Of a stretch of DNA of 64,000 nucleotides, positions 21,414 to 32,570 are shown piece after piece. The notes below the pieces were generated by a model. The model was not told the DNA's origin, did no database searches, and worked only from the letters and a program-made list of their open reading frames with translations. The position numbers and the translations under genes are program-made. Source of the stretch: Dichetophora obliterata (Eukaryota; Arthropoda; Insecta; Diptera; Sciomyzidae); NCBI GenBank assembly GCA_963920525.1, contig OY986438.1:134788671-134852670 (forward strand), given 5' to 3'. The first letter of the stretch is position 1. Each line of letters begins with the position of its first letter.

Positions 21414-22564
21414 TTAATCCTCATCGGTCCCCTGTATGCGCACGCATACAATTTCGATCTTTAACCTTGAATAAAAAAAACGGTTCAGCGGAATGACCTT
21501 GTATTTTCCAAAGTAGAATTATTTTGCCTAAACAACCAAAAAACCCGTTTTTGAATTTGTACCCTTACTGTATTTGCCTGTACAGTTATAGTTACGAATC
21601 GGTCCCTGTGTATGTGAGCGCATAAACATAAGCAGGTACCTGGAATTGCCGCTTATTTTTGTGTGTGGATTTATAGCACGCTCTTATTTTTTCGTTTTAT
21701 GAAATTCAGTTTGTTCTGGAACACACATAAGTGAAGTATTTGATAAAAAATGGATAGAGTTTTACGTGAAAGAACGCAGCGAGATGAACTAGAAATGGAT
21801 TTTGATTTGGAAAGCGAAGCGGGCGAATCTCCGTGCAATACTGACGATGATTTTTCATTATCAGACGAGGAGAATGATGAAAGTGAAGTTAGCGTGCATT
21901 CGGATGAAGACGACATTGAGTCATTTGAGCAAAATTTAGCAGAAGAAAATGCAGCAAATCCTGAAAATAAATATTTTTCAAAAAATAAGAAAATTGAATA
22001 TTCATCGCAACCATTTGAACTTTCGATAAATCGAAGAAATTCATTTCGACGTGCAGAAAATTTCACTTCAGGTAAAAACCTACCCTCTTTGTTATGGGTT
22101 CATGTTCATTATATGTTTCATTTTTGTTATAATTCAGGTCCAAAAGCATTAGCAGCTGCTACTAGAGTTGATGTTTCGTCTGCATTTCACATCCTTGAAC
22201 CGGTTGAGAATATTATTTTGAATATGACGAATTTATATGGTGTGCTAATGTACAAAGACGATTGGGAAAACATTGATTTGGACACTCTGCACGCATACTT
22301 TGGATTGTTGCTGCTTTCTGGTGTGTATCGGTCATACGGTGAATGTGTCACTAAACTGTGGAATGACGAAACTGGTCGGCCAATATTTAGAGCAACAAGT
22401 CTTTGAAAATGTTCAAGAGTATCCATGGTTGCATTCGATTTGATGACCGCGAACAACGTATGGCCAACACTGCATCTGCAGAACTTCTGTACGTGACAAA
22501 TTGGCACCGCACATAGAGGTATTTGCTCGTTCTGGGCGGCCAAAAGCCCAAAAGTCAAAGTAGG
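21414..22564 (+). mobile_element. piggyBac-like element 1, left part only
   Basis: TTAA at 21414-21417 is followed by TCCTCATCGGTCCCCTGTAT and a near-palindromic GTATGCGCACGCATAC. A related subterminal word (CGGTCCCTGTGTATGTGAGC) recurs at 21600. The N-terminal half of a piggyBac transposase follows. The reading ends abruptly near 22560 and no right terminus was found, so the element is truncated. Confidence 0.72.
21750..22560 (+). pseudogene. piggyBac transposase N-terminal half with an apparent intron
   Basis: The product would be a TTAA-specific DDD transposase. The ATG at 21750 begins a 100-residue acidic N-terminus, followed by the conserved start of the DDE_Tnp_1_7 fold: GPKALAAATRVDVSSAFHIL, MTNLYG, LDTLHAYFGLLLLSGVYRS, LWNDETGRPIFRATSL. 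A 66-bp segment at 22072-22137 begins GTAAAA and ends TATAATTCAG. Removing it joins ENFTS directly to GPKALAA, as in the family, so it is probably an intron; it is open in frame. After the TGA at 22404 the frame shifts; RDKLAPH and EVFARSGRPK remain recognisable. The catalytic domain is missing. Confidence 0.78.
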
Positions 22565-23381
22565 AATAATATTGAAAAAATAGTCACTGCGTTAAAAGAG
22601 ATTCCAAAGAACATTAGACAACAACCAACATTTTTTCCGCGCACCACGCGCACGTACGAGCAGTCGAAAGTTGAGTGTTTCACAGAGTTCTCGTAATAGT
22701 ACTCGGTTCCCTTACAAAACAACTGGTTTTCATAGTAAATATTAGCAAAACAAGTTAATCGCACAAGGAAAAAATGATAGATCCTAGTTAGTACTTCAGA
22801 TAATGGACTTATGAAAAATCATTTTACAACATATAATTAGTCACATCAATGCTGATTTTTTATTGATTGAAAGTAACCTTCTTTTTATAGTAAATTTTTG
22901 TTGAATTTATTTTTCAAGAAGCTTTTTGATATGTTATCAAGGTAGATCAAGCAATAATTTTTTTTGCTTAGCATTATTCAATCTTTCCTTTAATGAAGTA
23001 CCAAAAAATTTTTCCCGGATAGTCCCGGATAAGCACTTTTTTGATACTTTAAACATTTTGGCTTTCAAAAGCTTTTTTGTAATAAGTGGTTACTCTTAAA
23101 CATCATTATAATAAGTGTAGTGAAATTCGTGTGCATAGCAAAAGCAACATTGATCTATGTATATTGAAATTGAAGAGAGACAGCTAATGTATAATTGTTA
23201 GTTTGTTTCATAGTTGTTTGTTTTTTTGCTGTGTACACGCTCCTGTTGAGTTTTTTTATGTATACTACTTCACGTGTTCTAAAAAGTTAACCACGACAAG
23301 TTGTGCCTAAAAGTTGAAATAATAAATATATTCCAATAGTAAAATTCCAAAAAATTATTTATCATTGTTTCGGGAGTCAAG
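22565..23381. other. Sequence upstream of Transib 2, no gene
   Basis: AT-rich. It probably includes the 5' flank and left end of the Transib-like element at 23382, but I could not pair a CAC terminus with the right side. Confidence 0.35.
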
Positions 23382-26263
23382 ATGGTGAAGCGTAAAACTC
23401 TTTTCGACCAAATGAAGAGTTCAGGTGTGCCTTCTATTGATGGAAAGCTAGAATGTTTAAAGAATCAACTGTTCGCATATAAAGGCTATAATAAAGAGCA
23501 ATTAGCTAGCTTGAAGCTTAACTTTGCTCACTTAAAAAACAAATTTAAACAAAGGTAGATGAAATCTCACAGCAAAGAGGAAACATTTTTGAAGTACAAT
23601 GACTCATGGCTTCAAGAGACCATTGGAATTCCTGTGGAATCGTCTCAAAATCAACCTGGCCGACGTCAGAAATCTTTCGGGGAGTCAAGCGACAGAAGCA
23701 AAAGGAGGAAAACTGAAAAAATGCGGTCCTGTTATGAAAAAGATTTGATCATCCATGCTACAGGTGTTGAACTAGAAAAAAGCCTAAAAAGAGATGCATC
23801 TTTTATTCTCAAAAATATTTTAAGCTCTCCTAAATGAGTATCTAAATTTAAAAAGGCGCATAACCGTAAAAAAAGTAAACATTCGCCCTTAACACCAATG
23901 AAAGCTTTGCAAAGGTTTATTGATGCAGATTTGACCAAAGGTCAATATGAAATAATTAGAAAAAGTAATATGAAGTTTTTTCCCTGCTACAGTATTTTGC
24001 AAAAGGAAAGGAAACAATGCTATCCACCTCCAGAAGCTTGTCGAATAACAAGTAATGGGGCCGAAGCTGATTTACAGTCACTGATAGATATTACAACTAG
24101 ACGTTTATCAGATTACTTAGAAGATGTTTTTTGAAGAACAAAAGCGAAAATTCCTGAAGCTGATCTGTAAATGGGGTTGCGATGGGTCCAAGCAAGATTT
24201 CTATAAGCAGAAACAAGATAATGTTGAAGATTTGGATTCAGACATATTTCAGAGTTGTTTTGTTCCTCTTAGATTAGTTTGTGAAGAGAAAAAAGAAAGA
24301 ATTATTTGGGAAAACCCAACACCATCTTCGTCCCGATTTTGTAGCCGATCAGATTCCGCTTCATCAAAGAAAGTGCTGCAGTAATTGAACAGGAAATAAA
24401 ATATGTTAAAAACAACATAAACAATTTAGTTGCAACAGAAGTTGACTTAGACGGGGACAAGTATTTGGTCAAACACATATTAATAGTGACTATGGTTGAT
24501 GGCAAAATTTGCAACGCAGCCACAGGTACAACATCTACAAGCAAGTGCTACATTTGTGGAGCTACCTCTAAAGATTTTAACAAGCTGGACTTCACTTGAG
24601 ATATTAATTTTGAAGCTATTGAGTTCGGGCTTTCTGTTCTGCATGCCGAAATACGACTATTTGAAAGTATACTTCATTTGGCATACAAACTACCTGTTAA
24701 GAAGTACAGAGAAAGGAAAACAGAAGCAGAAAAAGAATTAGAGAAAGCTTGGAAAAAAGAAATCCAAGACAGGTTTCGTGCCGAAACTGGTTTAATAATC
24801 GACATGCCAAAAGCAAATTTTGGTAATACAAATGATGGTAATACTAGCCGAAAATTTTTTGACAATCCATCCTTAGCAGCCGAAATAACGGGCATGAATT
24901 ACGACTTAATATATAGACTAAAAGTAATCCTTGAAGTGATTTCAAGTGGTTACAAAACAAACATTGAAAAATTTGAAAATTATACCACAGAAACGGCTCG
25001 ATTATATGTTGACCTGTACCCATGGCATCCTATGACTCCAACGTTGCACAAAATTTTGGTTCATGGGGCAGTTGTAATTGGAAAATCTCTGTTACCTATA
25101 GGACAACTTTCGGAGGAGGCAGCAGAAGTTCGTAATAAGCATTTCAGAAGTTATCGGTAAGAATTCGCAAGAAAATTTTCTAGAGAAAACTGCAATGAAG
25201 ATATATTTAGTCACCTTCTACTTACACTCTAAAAAGTTTTTGTTGAAAATTACTACAACAGTTGTAGGCAACAGGTTAGCTACTAAAACTGTAGTAAATT
25301 TACACACTCTTATTTCATTCAACATCTTGTTTCTATTGTTGTTTAGTGAAATTCAATGAACAGTGTTGAATTTTGCTTAAAATAAGAAGCAATGAAATTA
25401 AACATCAATTGTTCAATGTTACTTTCATCTGTGTAGTGCCAATACAAATCTACTACTTCGATTTCAGAAAAATTCAACAATTTATATTTAGTTTTACTAT
25501 AATTGATGTAGTCAATCTTAACTTTTATTGTTATTCTAGTAAAGATATAAAAAAATAATTTGTCACTTTTGACGGTACGTGCAGAGATATGGGTTGATTT
25601 CTGTTTCATGCTTATTCTTCTTCAAATCGGCACTACAAATAACGAAATGAAAAATAAACACTTAGGAATAAGAAATGAAACACAAGAAATTTTTTGATTA
25701 TTTCAAAGAACTAAAATATTCAGATATTGCTGACAAAATATCACTAATAAGACAGCATTCAATTAACTTTTACTAAAACCGAATTCTCACTACTCTTTTT
25801 TAATCAAAAATCAGAGAACTTTAAGTTTATGATCCTAACACTTTGACAAGCTATCTCGACTGAGCATCTGTTGAATACATTGTCGATGTTGAACATTCAA
25901 CTGTTTAATTTTAACTAAATTTATGTAGTAATCTATTACTTTGCAGCTGTTACTGCAACAAAATTCAACATTTATTGTTTAATTTTAGTAAAAATTGTGT
26001 AAATTGGTAAACACTCAAAAATTAATGCAAGATTTAAAGTAAAATCAGACATCAGTTGGAATTTCAACAAAAAATTACTGTAATAATTTTGGTAAATTTA
26101 CATTTCTTTTTTAGAGTGTAGTTCGGACCCTTTGTTAAGCTGTATAAGAGCAATAAAGAATAGAAATACTAACGCGTTTTTGCCAGAAGCAACATCAATG
26201 TTCATATCTAACGGGCCATATACAAATGATAATTCTTCAGAGAGCGATGCAATATTCAATTAA
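23382..26263 (+). pseudogene. Transib/RAG1-like transposase 2, split by a MITE
   Basis: A second, clearly different member of the RAG1-related group. ATG at 23382 (MVKRKTLFDQMKSSGVPSID). In-frame stops lie at 23556, 23835 and 24132. The first catalytic-Asp block KWGCDGSKQDFYKQKQ lies at about 24169 in the next frame; the frame changes again near 24350. Then come ILIVTMVDGKICNAATG, a CYICGATSKDF zinc-like pair, GLSVLHAEIRLFESILHLAY, NTNDGNTSRKFF, LYPWHPMTPTLHKILVHG and the terminal Glu block LPIGQLSEEAAEVRNKHF. The MITE at 25225-26118 interrupts codons for LLLSSDPLLS. The C-terminus ends DAIFN at the stop 26261-26263. The alignment with transposase 1 (YPW-PM-T-HK-LV, SDP, RNK/HHK blocks) supports the family. 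Element termini are unresolved. Confidence 0.8.
25225..26118. mobile_element. TA-flanked MITE (894 bp) inside Transib 2
   Basis: Ends CACTCTAAAAAG and CTTTTTTAGAGTG are inverted, each next to TA (25223-25224 and 26119-26120). Excising it with one TA rejoins the transposase codons CTA CTT AGT TCG GAC, i.e. LLSSD. The interior has repeated segments of the AAATTCAACA-TTTA and TTTAATTTTA-TAAA kind. TA duplication suggests mobilisation by a Tc1/mariner-type transposase. No coding capacity. Confidence 0.88.
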
Positions 26264-27593
26264 ATGTTTTCTTAATCTTTTATCTTGTTTTTGGTATTTT
26301 TTTCAATAAAACATGTTCATTATATATTTACATCATTTACATACCATTTGTTATTTTTTTTTATTTATTACTTTTGTGTAGGCATTTATTCCAAAATTTT
26401 GGTTTTATTAAAAGTTTATTAACTCAGTCGATTTTTTACGGATGTTTTAAACCAAAGCTGCATTTTACTCATAAATAAACATTCTTCTATATAACAGTCT
26501 TAAATTACACGGTTCCTAAATGAAGAAATATGTAAAAACATCTCCAAAATTGAAAAATAGCCAATTTTTTTGGAAAAGTTAGTTTGCTGGATGAATACAC
26601 ACAGATGTTTCAATATTACTTAAATATCATTTTCATATCTTCGAAATGGCTTAGTGTTTCTTCTTTCTAAATCCACTGAAAAATTCAAAATCAGTTCATA
26701 TTCAACAAAGTTACTAGCTTATATCTGCAAAAAGGCAGAAAACCCGGGTTTTTACCCGTAACTCAAGATTTTACGTACTCAACAAGATATCTGCATTTAA
26801 GCACAAACATAATTTTGGCCACCCAGATCGTTGAAATACCTGTATGTGCACTAAAGCTCTGCAAAGAACCATCCAAGTACACCAGTTGTGTGTTGTTATT
26901 TTTTCTTATATCTACTTGTATCTGTTTTGCTCTCTAAACATTGAGTATGCATGGAATATTTCTCTTTTAGATAACGATGGAATTGGTATGAGAGAGTGAA
27001 ATTACCAAGTATCAAAAATACTAGTTTCAGCACATACAGAACAAACAGATATATCGATAATACTGTTATCTTTATTTGGGACATCTGGAGTATGTGACGT
27101 AGCAAGCATAAAGAATAAAGAGCGAAATAAACAACAAAAAAAGAAACAGTTTATATAAGTACAATGTATTTAAGTCCTTTTTTATGTTTTAAATTTGCCA
27201 AAAATACGAAAAACGTCCATTCACAGAAAGACACTCACCATTACTTTCTTTTAGTAGAATGAAAATAAAAAAACACAACATCAATACAAAGAGAACGATC
27301 TGGAATATCCATATTGAATGGATATATCCATTTAAAAAAGGGCTAAAACAGATGGATTAGTGGAACAGATAAAGAGAAAAAAAGCTTACACTATAATAAG
27401 AGCCAGAGAAAGAGATGATAAGCTCTCTGCTCATTTCAAAGCATATAAGCATATGTTCTGTTCTACTTCTTGTTGTATTTGTACCAATATTATCAGGATT
27501 TTACTTGTTATATCTGTTTGTACAAGTAGAATGGATGGTTCGCTGCAGACCTTTAATGTGCACCGATTCGAAATGTATACGATAAATGGAATG
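26264..27593. other. AT-rich intronic sequence
   Basis: The first part may hold the 3' end of Transib 2. Near 26810 is a scrap resembling the repeat at 8091. No gene is visible; the frames at 26896-27105 and 27360-27737 are without domains. Confidence 0.35.
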
Positions 27594-27775
27594 ATGCCAC
27601 GGCGAGATATGGCATCAAAATTTGGGTGCTATGCGACTCAAAAAGCTGGTATGCATACAACACACAAATTTATGTTGGTCGGAATCGTAATGCCACTCCT
27701 GAACGTAATCTCGGACGGCGTGTTGTTTTGGATTTGATGGAAGAACTTTCTGACAGAAATGTAAATGTAAGTGGG
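27594..27775 (+). pseudogene. piggyBac-like transposase fragment 2
   Basis: A short central piece of a piggyBac-type transposase. RYGIKIWVLCDSKSWYAYNT contains the conserved Asp of the catalytic triad, followed by QIYVGRNRNATPERNLGRRV and VLDLMEELSDRNVNV, where the family resemblance stops. The part from NATPERN onward is duplicated in tandem downstream. Flanking sequence does not continue the family, so this is a truncated relic, distinct from the element at 21414. Confidence 0.78.
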
Positions 27776-28213
27776 TATCCAGTACAAAATTTCCTTAAAA
27801 ATTCACACAAATGCATTCTGGGCGACACCAAAATTGATTCAGACCAAAAAAAAAAAATATACCAATCGAAAGGATTTTTTATATACTATTTAGTTTTGGT
27901 ACCGGAATCTGGGGTCAGATTTTTCCCATACAAGTCGATACACTTTAATCGTAATGCCACTCCTGAACGTAATCTCGGACGGCGTGTTGTTTTGGATTTG
28001 ATGGAAGGACTTTCTGACAGAAATGTAAATGTAAGTGGGTATCCAGTACAAAATTTCCTTAAAAATTCACACAAATGCATTTTGGGCGACACCAAAATTG
28101 ATTCAGACCAAAAAAAAAAAATATACCAATCGAAAGGATTTTTTATATACTATTTAGTTTTGGTACCGGAATCTGGGGTCAGATTTTTCCCATACAAGTC
28201 GATACACTTTAAT
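27685..28213 (+). repeat. Tandem duplication of a 264-bp segment
   Basis: 27685-27948 and 27949-28212 are almost identical; I saw two substitutions (GAAGAACTT/GAAGGACTT and GCATTCTGG/GCATTTTGG). The unit is 88 codons long, so the reading frame at 27626-28255 stays open through both copies. It starts within the piggyBac fragment and ends in unrelated sequence at CACTTTAAT. AAT microhomology is present at the junction. Confidence 0.9.
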
Positions 28214-29355
28214 GGCTACCCTAAGATTTCTTTGAGTTTTCATATGTGGTTATAGCAGCATAACTTGCAAACGGATCAAGATTTTTAATATACCTTCTTG
28301 GAACGAAATGGACAGAAATGTTTGCCCAAAAAATCCCCTTGGACATTATGGGCCATAAAAGCCACCGCTTCGTGACTTTATGGGATGAAATGCACAAAAA
28401 TATTATTTTTCAACCAATTTACACCATTTTTGGTATAGTCAAATGAGTGATCTGAGTCATAAAAAGCATAAAATCGTTCCTCCCATTTCGTTATATTTTG
28501 ATTTGCAAAGTGGATGCAGCTTTTATAATTTTGTTTTGTTTTTAAGAAACAACAAATTTCACCAATCCTTGGATCGATTTTTTTTTGCTTTTAACCAAGG
28601 ATTTCATGGGTATTATGATTTGGTTAAACCTTTCACCATGTTCATCAGACTCAGTGGTCAATTGTTTTGCAAAGAAATAAAGATGGCGATGCAAACAGTG
28701 GATCTTAAGTGACATGGTAATTTCTATTTGATCGAATGATTTTAAGATATTTTGTAAGAAACCTTATATTGGTTCTTTCCCAAAAATCCTGTGATGACAT
28801 TTTTAATTAAGATTCAGGCAGCTTTCTGATATCGGGTTCATTGAGTGACAAGAAGAAAAATTAAAAACTTATGTGTATTAAATAATGTAAATGTTTTATT
28901 TTCATATTAAAAATAACTGCCATCGATTTTGATCACTTAAAAACGTCGAAAGTATGAGCATTCTGAGCCACGGTTCTGGTTCTGGATTCTGGTTTGACGG
29001 TTATAGGCAAGGGCGGACACAAGTAATGACCAACTGTATGCAATGCCTTATATATCAATTTGCGAATAAATTTAACTACAGTTTGCAACAGTTTAACTAC
29101 AGTTTACAGTACAAGAAAGTAAAGAGATATTCTTCATAGTTTTCGAGTTATGATACAAAATCTTGTAAAAATTTGGTTGGAAAATAATTTTTGTTTAACA
29201 TTTCATTCCATTAAGCTTTAAAGAAATTCGTATTTATGCCCCATAATATTCAAGGCGATTCTTTGGCAAACATTTTTCTATATAACGTCCAACAAAAATA
29301 TATTAAAACATTGAGCCTTTTGTAAGTTATGCATAAAAGAAATGTTAGGGTGGCC
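28214..29355. mobile_element. Long-TIR element (1.14 kb), no coding capacity
   Basis: The left end GGCTACCCTAAGATTTCTTT and the right end AAATGTTAGGGTGGCC are inverted repeats. Similarity continues for roughly 180 bases, through GCATAACTT, AAATGTTTGCC, ATTATGGG-CATAAA and GGAATGAAATG blocks, with a 14-base gap in the right arm. It abuts the 264-bp duplication exactly. No clear target duplication was seen. A frame at 28443-28712 shows no domain. Confidence 0.72.
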
Positions 29356-31078
29356 ATCCTAAATCAACTAAACTCAAATAGCGTATTAAAGAAAAACAGA
29401 GCCTAACTTTTTGAAACCCTTTGGCAAATCGTCTTTATTTGGGGTATACTCTCACCCAGTTTTGGAATTTTCTGCGATCAAAGAGGTCGCACTTTGTTCT
29501 ATAGGTACAATAAGAAATAAATAGTACTACGCACATAAAAGTGAATCTATTTTGCTGACACTGAGTGTATGTTTTATGTTAAATATAAAGAGTATATTAC
29601 ATGTTACACGTTTAGGGGTGATCGGTATGTTACATTTTTGCAACGCTGAATTATCTAAAACCCTTTTAAACTGGTAACGTAGTTAATGAAAGTGCATTGA
29701 AAAAAAATCTAGCAGGCAGTTTAAATTTTTTTTCTAATCTAATAAAAAAAAAAAAATTAGATACTTGTATACGTGTAGTATTTAATTTCCATCTTCTTTT
29801 TAAATAATTTAGATTTCCTCATGTGTGAAATCAAATTTCGAAATTTGTGATATAAAGATATTATTTAAATGTGTAAAATTGGGCAATACTTTATAAAGTG
29901 ATCACTTTATAAAGTGATCCAAATTTGATTGGATTCAAGTACCTAACACTCACAAACATTTTTTTTTAGTTTATTGAACCTTTGAAACCATGCCATGGAT
30001 CAAGTAGTATTAAGCCACAACAGAAGTAACTACTGTAAATTATGTAAGCGGATCGCATTCCCATCAAACGCTCAATTCAGAAGTAATCATTTTAACAAAA
30101 TAGTCAAAAGGCTTTATAGGTCCGTATACATTGTAATCTATCTAATCTAATACTCATTAATTGCCTTTTATGTTCTTCGGTCTTGTATTGAACTTTTTAG
30201 TGAAGCTTGTGGTTTTTTTATTGAAACATGGTCAAGTTTTGTAACATAATCGATTGGGTAAGGTAGATAAAGTGTAGACGTTTAACTAGAATTTAGCTTT
30301 TTAGTGTTTGAATGCGTCTGAATAGTGAAGTATATGCATTTTAAACCATTTACAGAGGTTGCTGAAAATTGGATTAATTGACTTTTCGATTTGAGGCCAA
30401 AGCACATTAGCATATCCCCAATCAATAAATTTCATAAATAATAGGTATCTAAAAATTAACTTTCATGTTTTTTTCCACCAAAATATCATATTTGATAGAC
30501 TTGATAAAGCTGGAAATATTCCCTCTAGCGAAAAGAAAAAGGCAGTAACAAAATATGAGGTGAAAAAATTACACTTTGAACACAGCTGCTGTTAGAACCT
30601 GATCAGACATAATTAAACACATTTTTAATCAAAAAGGTCAAACATCGTGACAAACCCAAAAACAAAAGAAAGGGAGTATTCAGTCTGATTAAAAGAATTA
30701 TTGCACCTCTAATAAGTTGCTTGAAATAATTAACATCAAGAAGAGAAGAACAAAAAAAAAACCCCGAAAACGATATAAAAACGCTCTTTCTTCTGCTTCA
30801 CTGCTTCACTGCTTCAACTGACTGGTTTCAACGGACTTCGCTGACAAAAGCCGTCATTATCATTAACTATATTTTATTAATCTTGGCGGACACAAGAAGA
30901 ACAAAAAAAATTACACCAAATAAAAACTTAAGAAAAATTCGAAACTTAGCAGGTTGCCAAGAAAAAAACAAAATTACAAAAGCACAGTAACGAGACACAG
31001 ATGGAGCAGGAGCAAAAAAAAAAAAAAGCATGAAAAGAATAGAGAGAAAGAAGGGAAGAGAAAAAAATATTTAATTAC
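29356..31078. other. Intron sequence downstream of exon E, no gene
   Basis: AT-rich. It contains a doubled 16-base word ACTTTATAAAGTGATC at 29888-29919, whose core is a 12-bp palindrome, and TTC/GCTTCACT repeats near 30790. Nothing coding is supported on the plus strand. Confidence 0.4.
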
Positions 31079-31252
31079 CTGTATAAAGTCGCAGTTGCTC
31101 CACGTTTTTAGTCTCGGCTCAAACTTCTTGTCCTTCTCGTTGCTGTTCGTTGTCAGCTTGCCACCCTGTGCCTCCTGTGTGGATATCCAGATAAGGTTTC
31201 CTTTGGGTTGGCGCACCAATATCAGTGCGTGCTTTCCATGGGGTACATCGTG
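31079..31252 (-). CDS. CUB-domain protein, exon E (partial gene)
   Basis: Minus-strand exon of 174 bases (58 codons, phase 0 at both ends). The acceptor is TTTTTACAG before 31252 and the donor is CAG/GTAATT after 31079. It encodes HDVPHGKHALILVRQPKGN, a hydrophobic strand LIWIST, a Lys/Asn-rich loop and TWSNCDFIQ. In CUB domains a Cys in this position starts the second conserved disulfide (C-D-..-DG), so this is the middle of a CUB domain begun in exon D. The next exon is not in the window, so this intron exceeds 31 kb or the next exon was too small to see. Good reading bias and intact splice sites argue for a functional host exon. The ortholog is not identified. Confidence 0.85.
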
Positions 31253-32085
31253 CTGTAAAAAGGTGTACAATGAAAAAGAAGAGAAAGATAAGATATTATA
31301 TAAAATAAACGCTTGATTCGATATGGTTGAATTCATTCATTCATTCATGATAACAAGGATGTCTAGAACTAATAGCAGCAACAAAAAATAACTTTCTGTA
31401 TTTTTATTTCATTAAAAACTCCATCAAGAGATGAAGAAGATGGAGAAAATGACCTGCAGCAGTAAAGTTTTTTGTTGGTTTTGATGCTTGAATCCATTTT
31501 AATCGAAATTAAAACTCATTTGGCTAACATATACACAGAAACACGGGATATAGAAACACACTTACATACAGACTTCTAGATTTATTATACCCACACTTAG
31601 ATGTATTGTGCTGTAAGGCGCTCACGTATCATTCACGTGCAACGTGCCAGCAGCAACTTAGTAATAAAGTTAAAATATTTTTTATTACTTTTCAGCTTTA
31701 GAGTTTCAAAGAATATCTGCTGCTGTCCGTTCATAGAATATAGCAAAGAATAGAATGACATAAATTTCGTCCTTGCTCTTCAATTGTTGTTCCTTCGTTA
31801 ATTTGCTTTGCCAGCGTTAATCTTTCATTGGCCAATAAAACGAACTATGCGAAAAGAACTTTATAAAAAAGTAATGATTGAGTGTTTGAGCTTGGGTGTA
31901 CAGTGGTTCGCATTCGCTTAAACACTCTTATGTTTTTGGGTTAAACATTGTACAAAAAAATTAGAGGAGCCAATTTTTCTTCAATGTTTTAAATTTATTT
32001 TGTGGCTTAGTTATGAAATAATAAAATAAAAAGAAAATACTGAAAAAATATACACACGTTTAATGCTTTCTCTGCAATTTTTTTC
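31253..32085. other. Start of the 19.5-kb intron between exons D and E
   Basis: Non-coding and AT-rich, with a short ATTC repeat near 31330. No repeat end was recognised. Confidence 0.5.
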
Positions 32086-32570
32086 AATCGCCTCAGAGCC
32101 GCCAGCGAATCGCTTGGAAGATGAGACAATCGCTGACGAGCTCATTTGAGGGTCAACCGGGTATCGCCGACTGTAAGCATCTGAGGCCATAAAAGCGATT
32201 CTCCAGAAGATTTTAGAAAGAATCGCCTAAAGGGCTCCTAAGTCATTCGCTGGGAAGAGTCGTTGACGAATAGTCGAAAAGCATCTTAAGCGATTCGCTG
32301 GGAAGAGTCTCAAACGAATCGCCAAAAGAAGTCCTTAGCGACTCGCAGACAAACGTTCAACAAGGACGCTTCGCAACAAATCGCTGAGGAACCCTAAAAG
32401 CGATTCGTTTGCCACTCTTGTCGACGAATCGCTGCTAACTCCTTAAGCCGATTCGTGCGCGACTCTTCCCGCGAATCGCTTAGGACTTTTCTGGGCGATT
32501 CGTTTGAGGCTCTTCTCAGCAAATCGATTGATGCCCCTCTCGGTGATTCGTTAAAGACTTTTCCCAGCGA
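32086..32570. repeat. GCGATTCGC-rich minisatellite with an orientation switch
   Basis: Diverged units of about 47-50 bases, of the form AGCGATTCGCTGGGAAGAGT then ACGAATCGCC. The left half (32195-32345) carries the unit on the plus strand. The right half (32395-32570) carries it as the reverse complement (GACTCTTCCCGCGAATCGCT). The two halves can therefore pair as a long imperfect hairpin, and each unit also contains its own GCGATTCG/CGAATCGC inverted pair. The region is much more GC- and CpG-rich than its surroundings. No coding frame. Confidence 0.8.

Noticed and set aside
29888..29919. Doubled ACTTTATAAAGTGATC palindrome as a possible operator or att site
   Set aside because: A 16-base tandem duplication in AT-rich intron is simple enough to arise by slippage. 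Nothing nearby uses it.
30954..31316. Plus-strand reading frame of 120 codons overlapping exon E
   Set aside because: It reads antisense to the CUB exon, is Lys-rich outside it because of A runs, and has no splice or domain support. The minus-strand exon with proper splice sites explains the open sequence.
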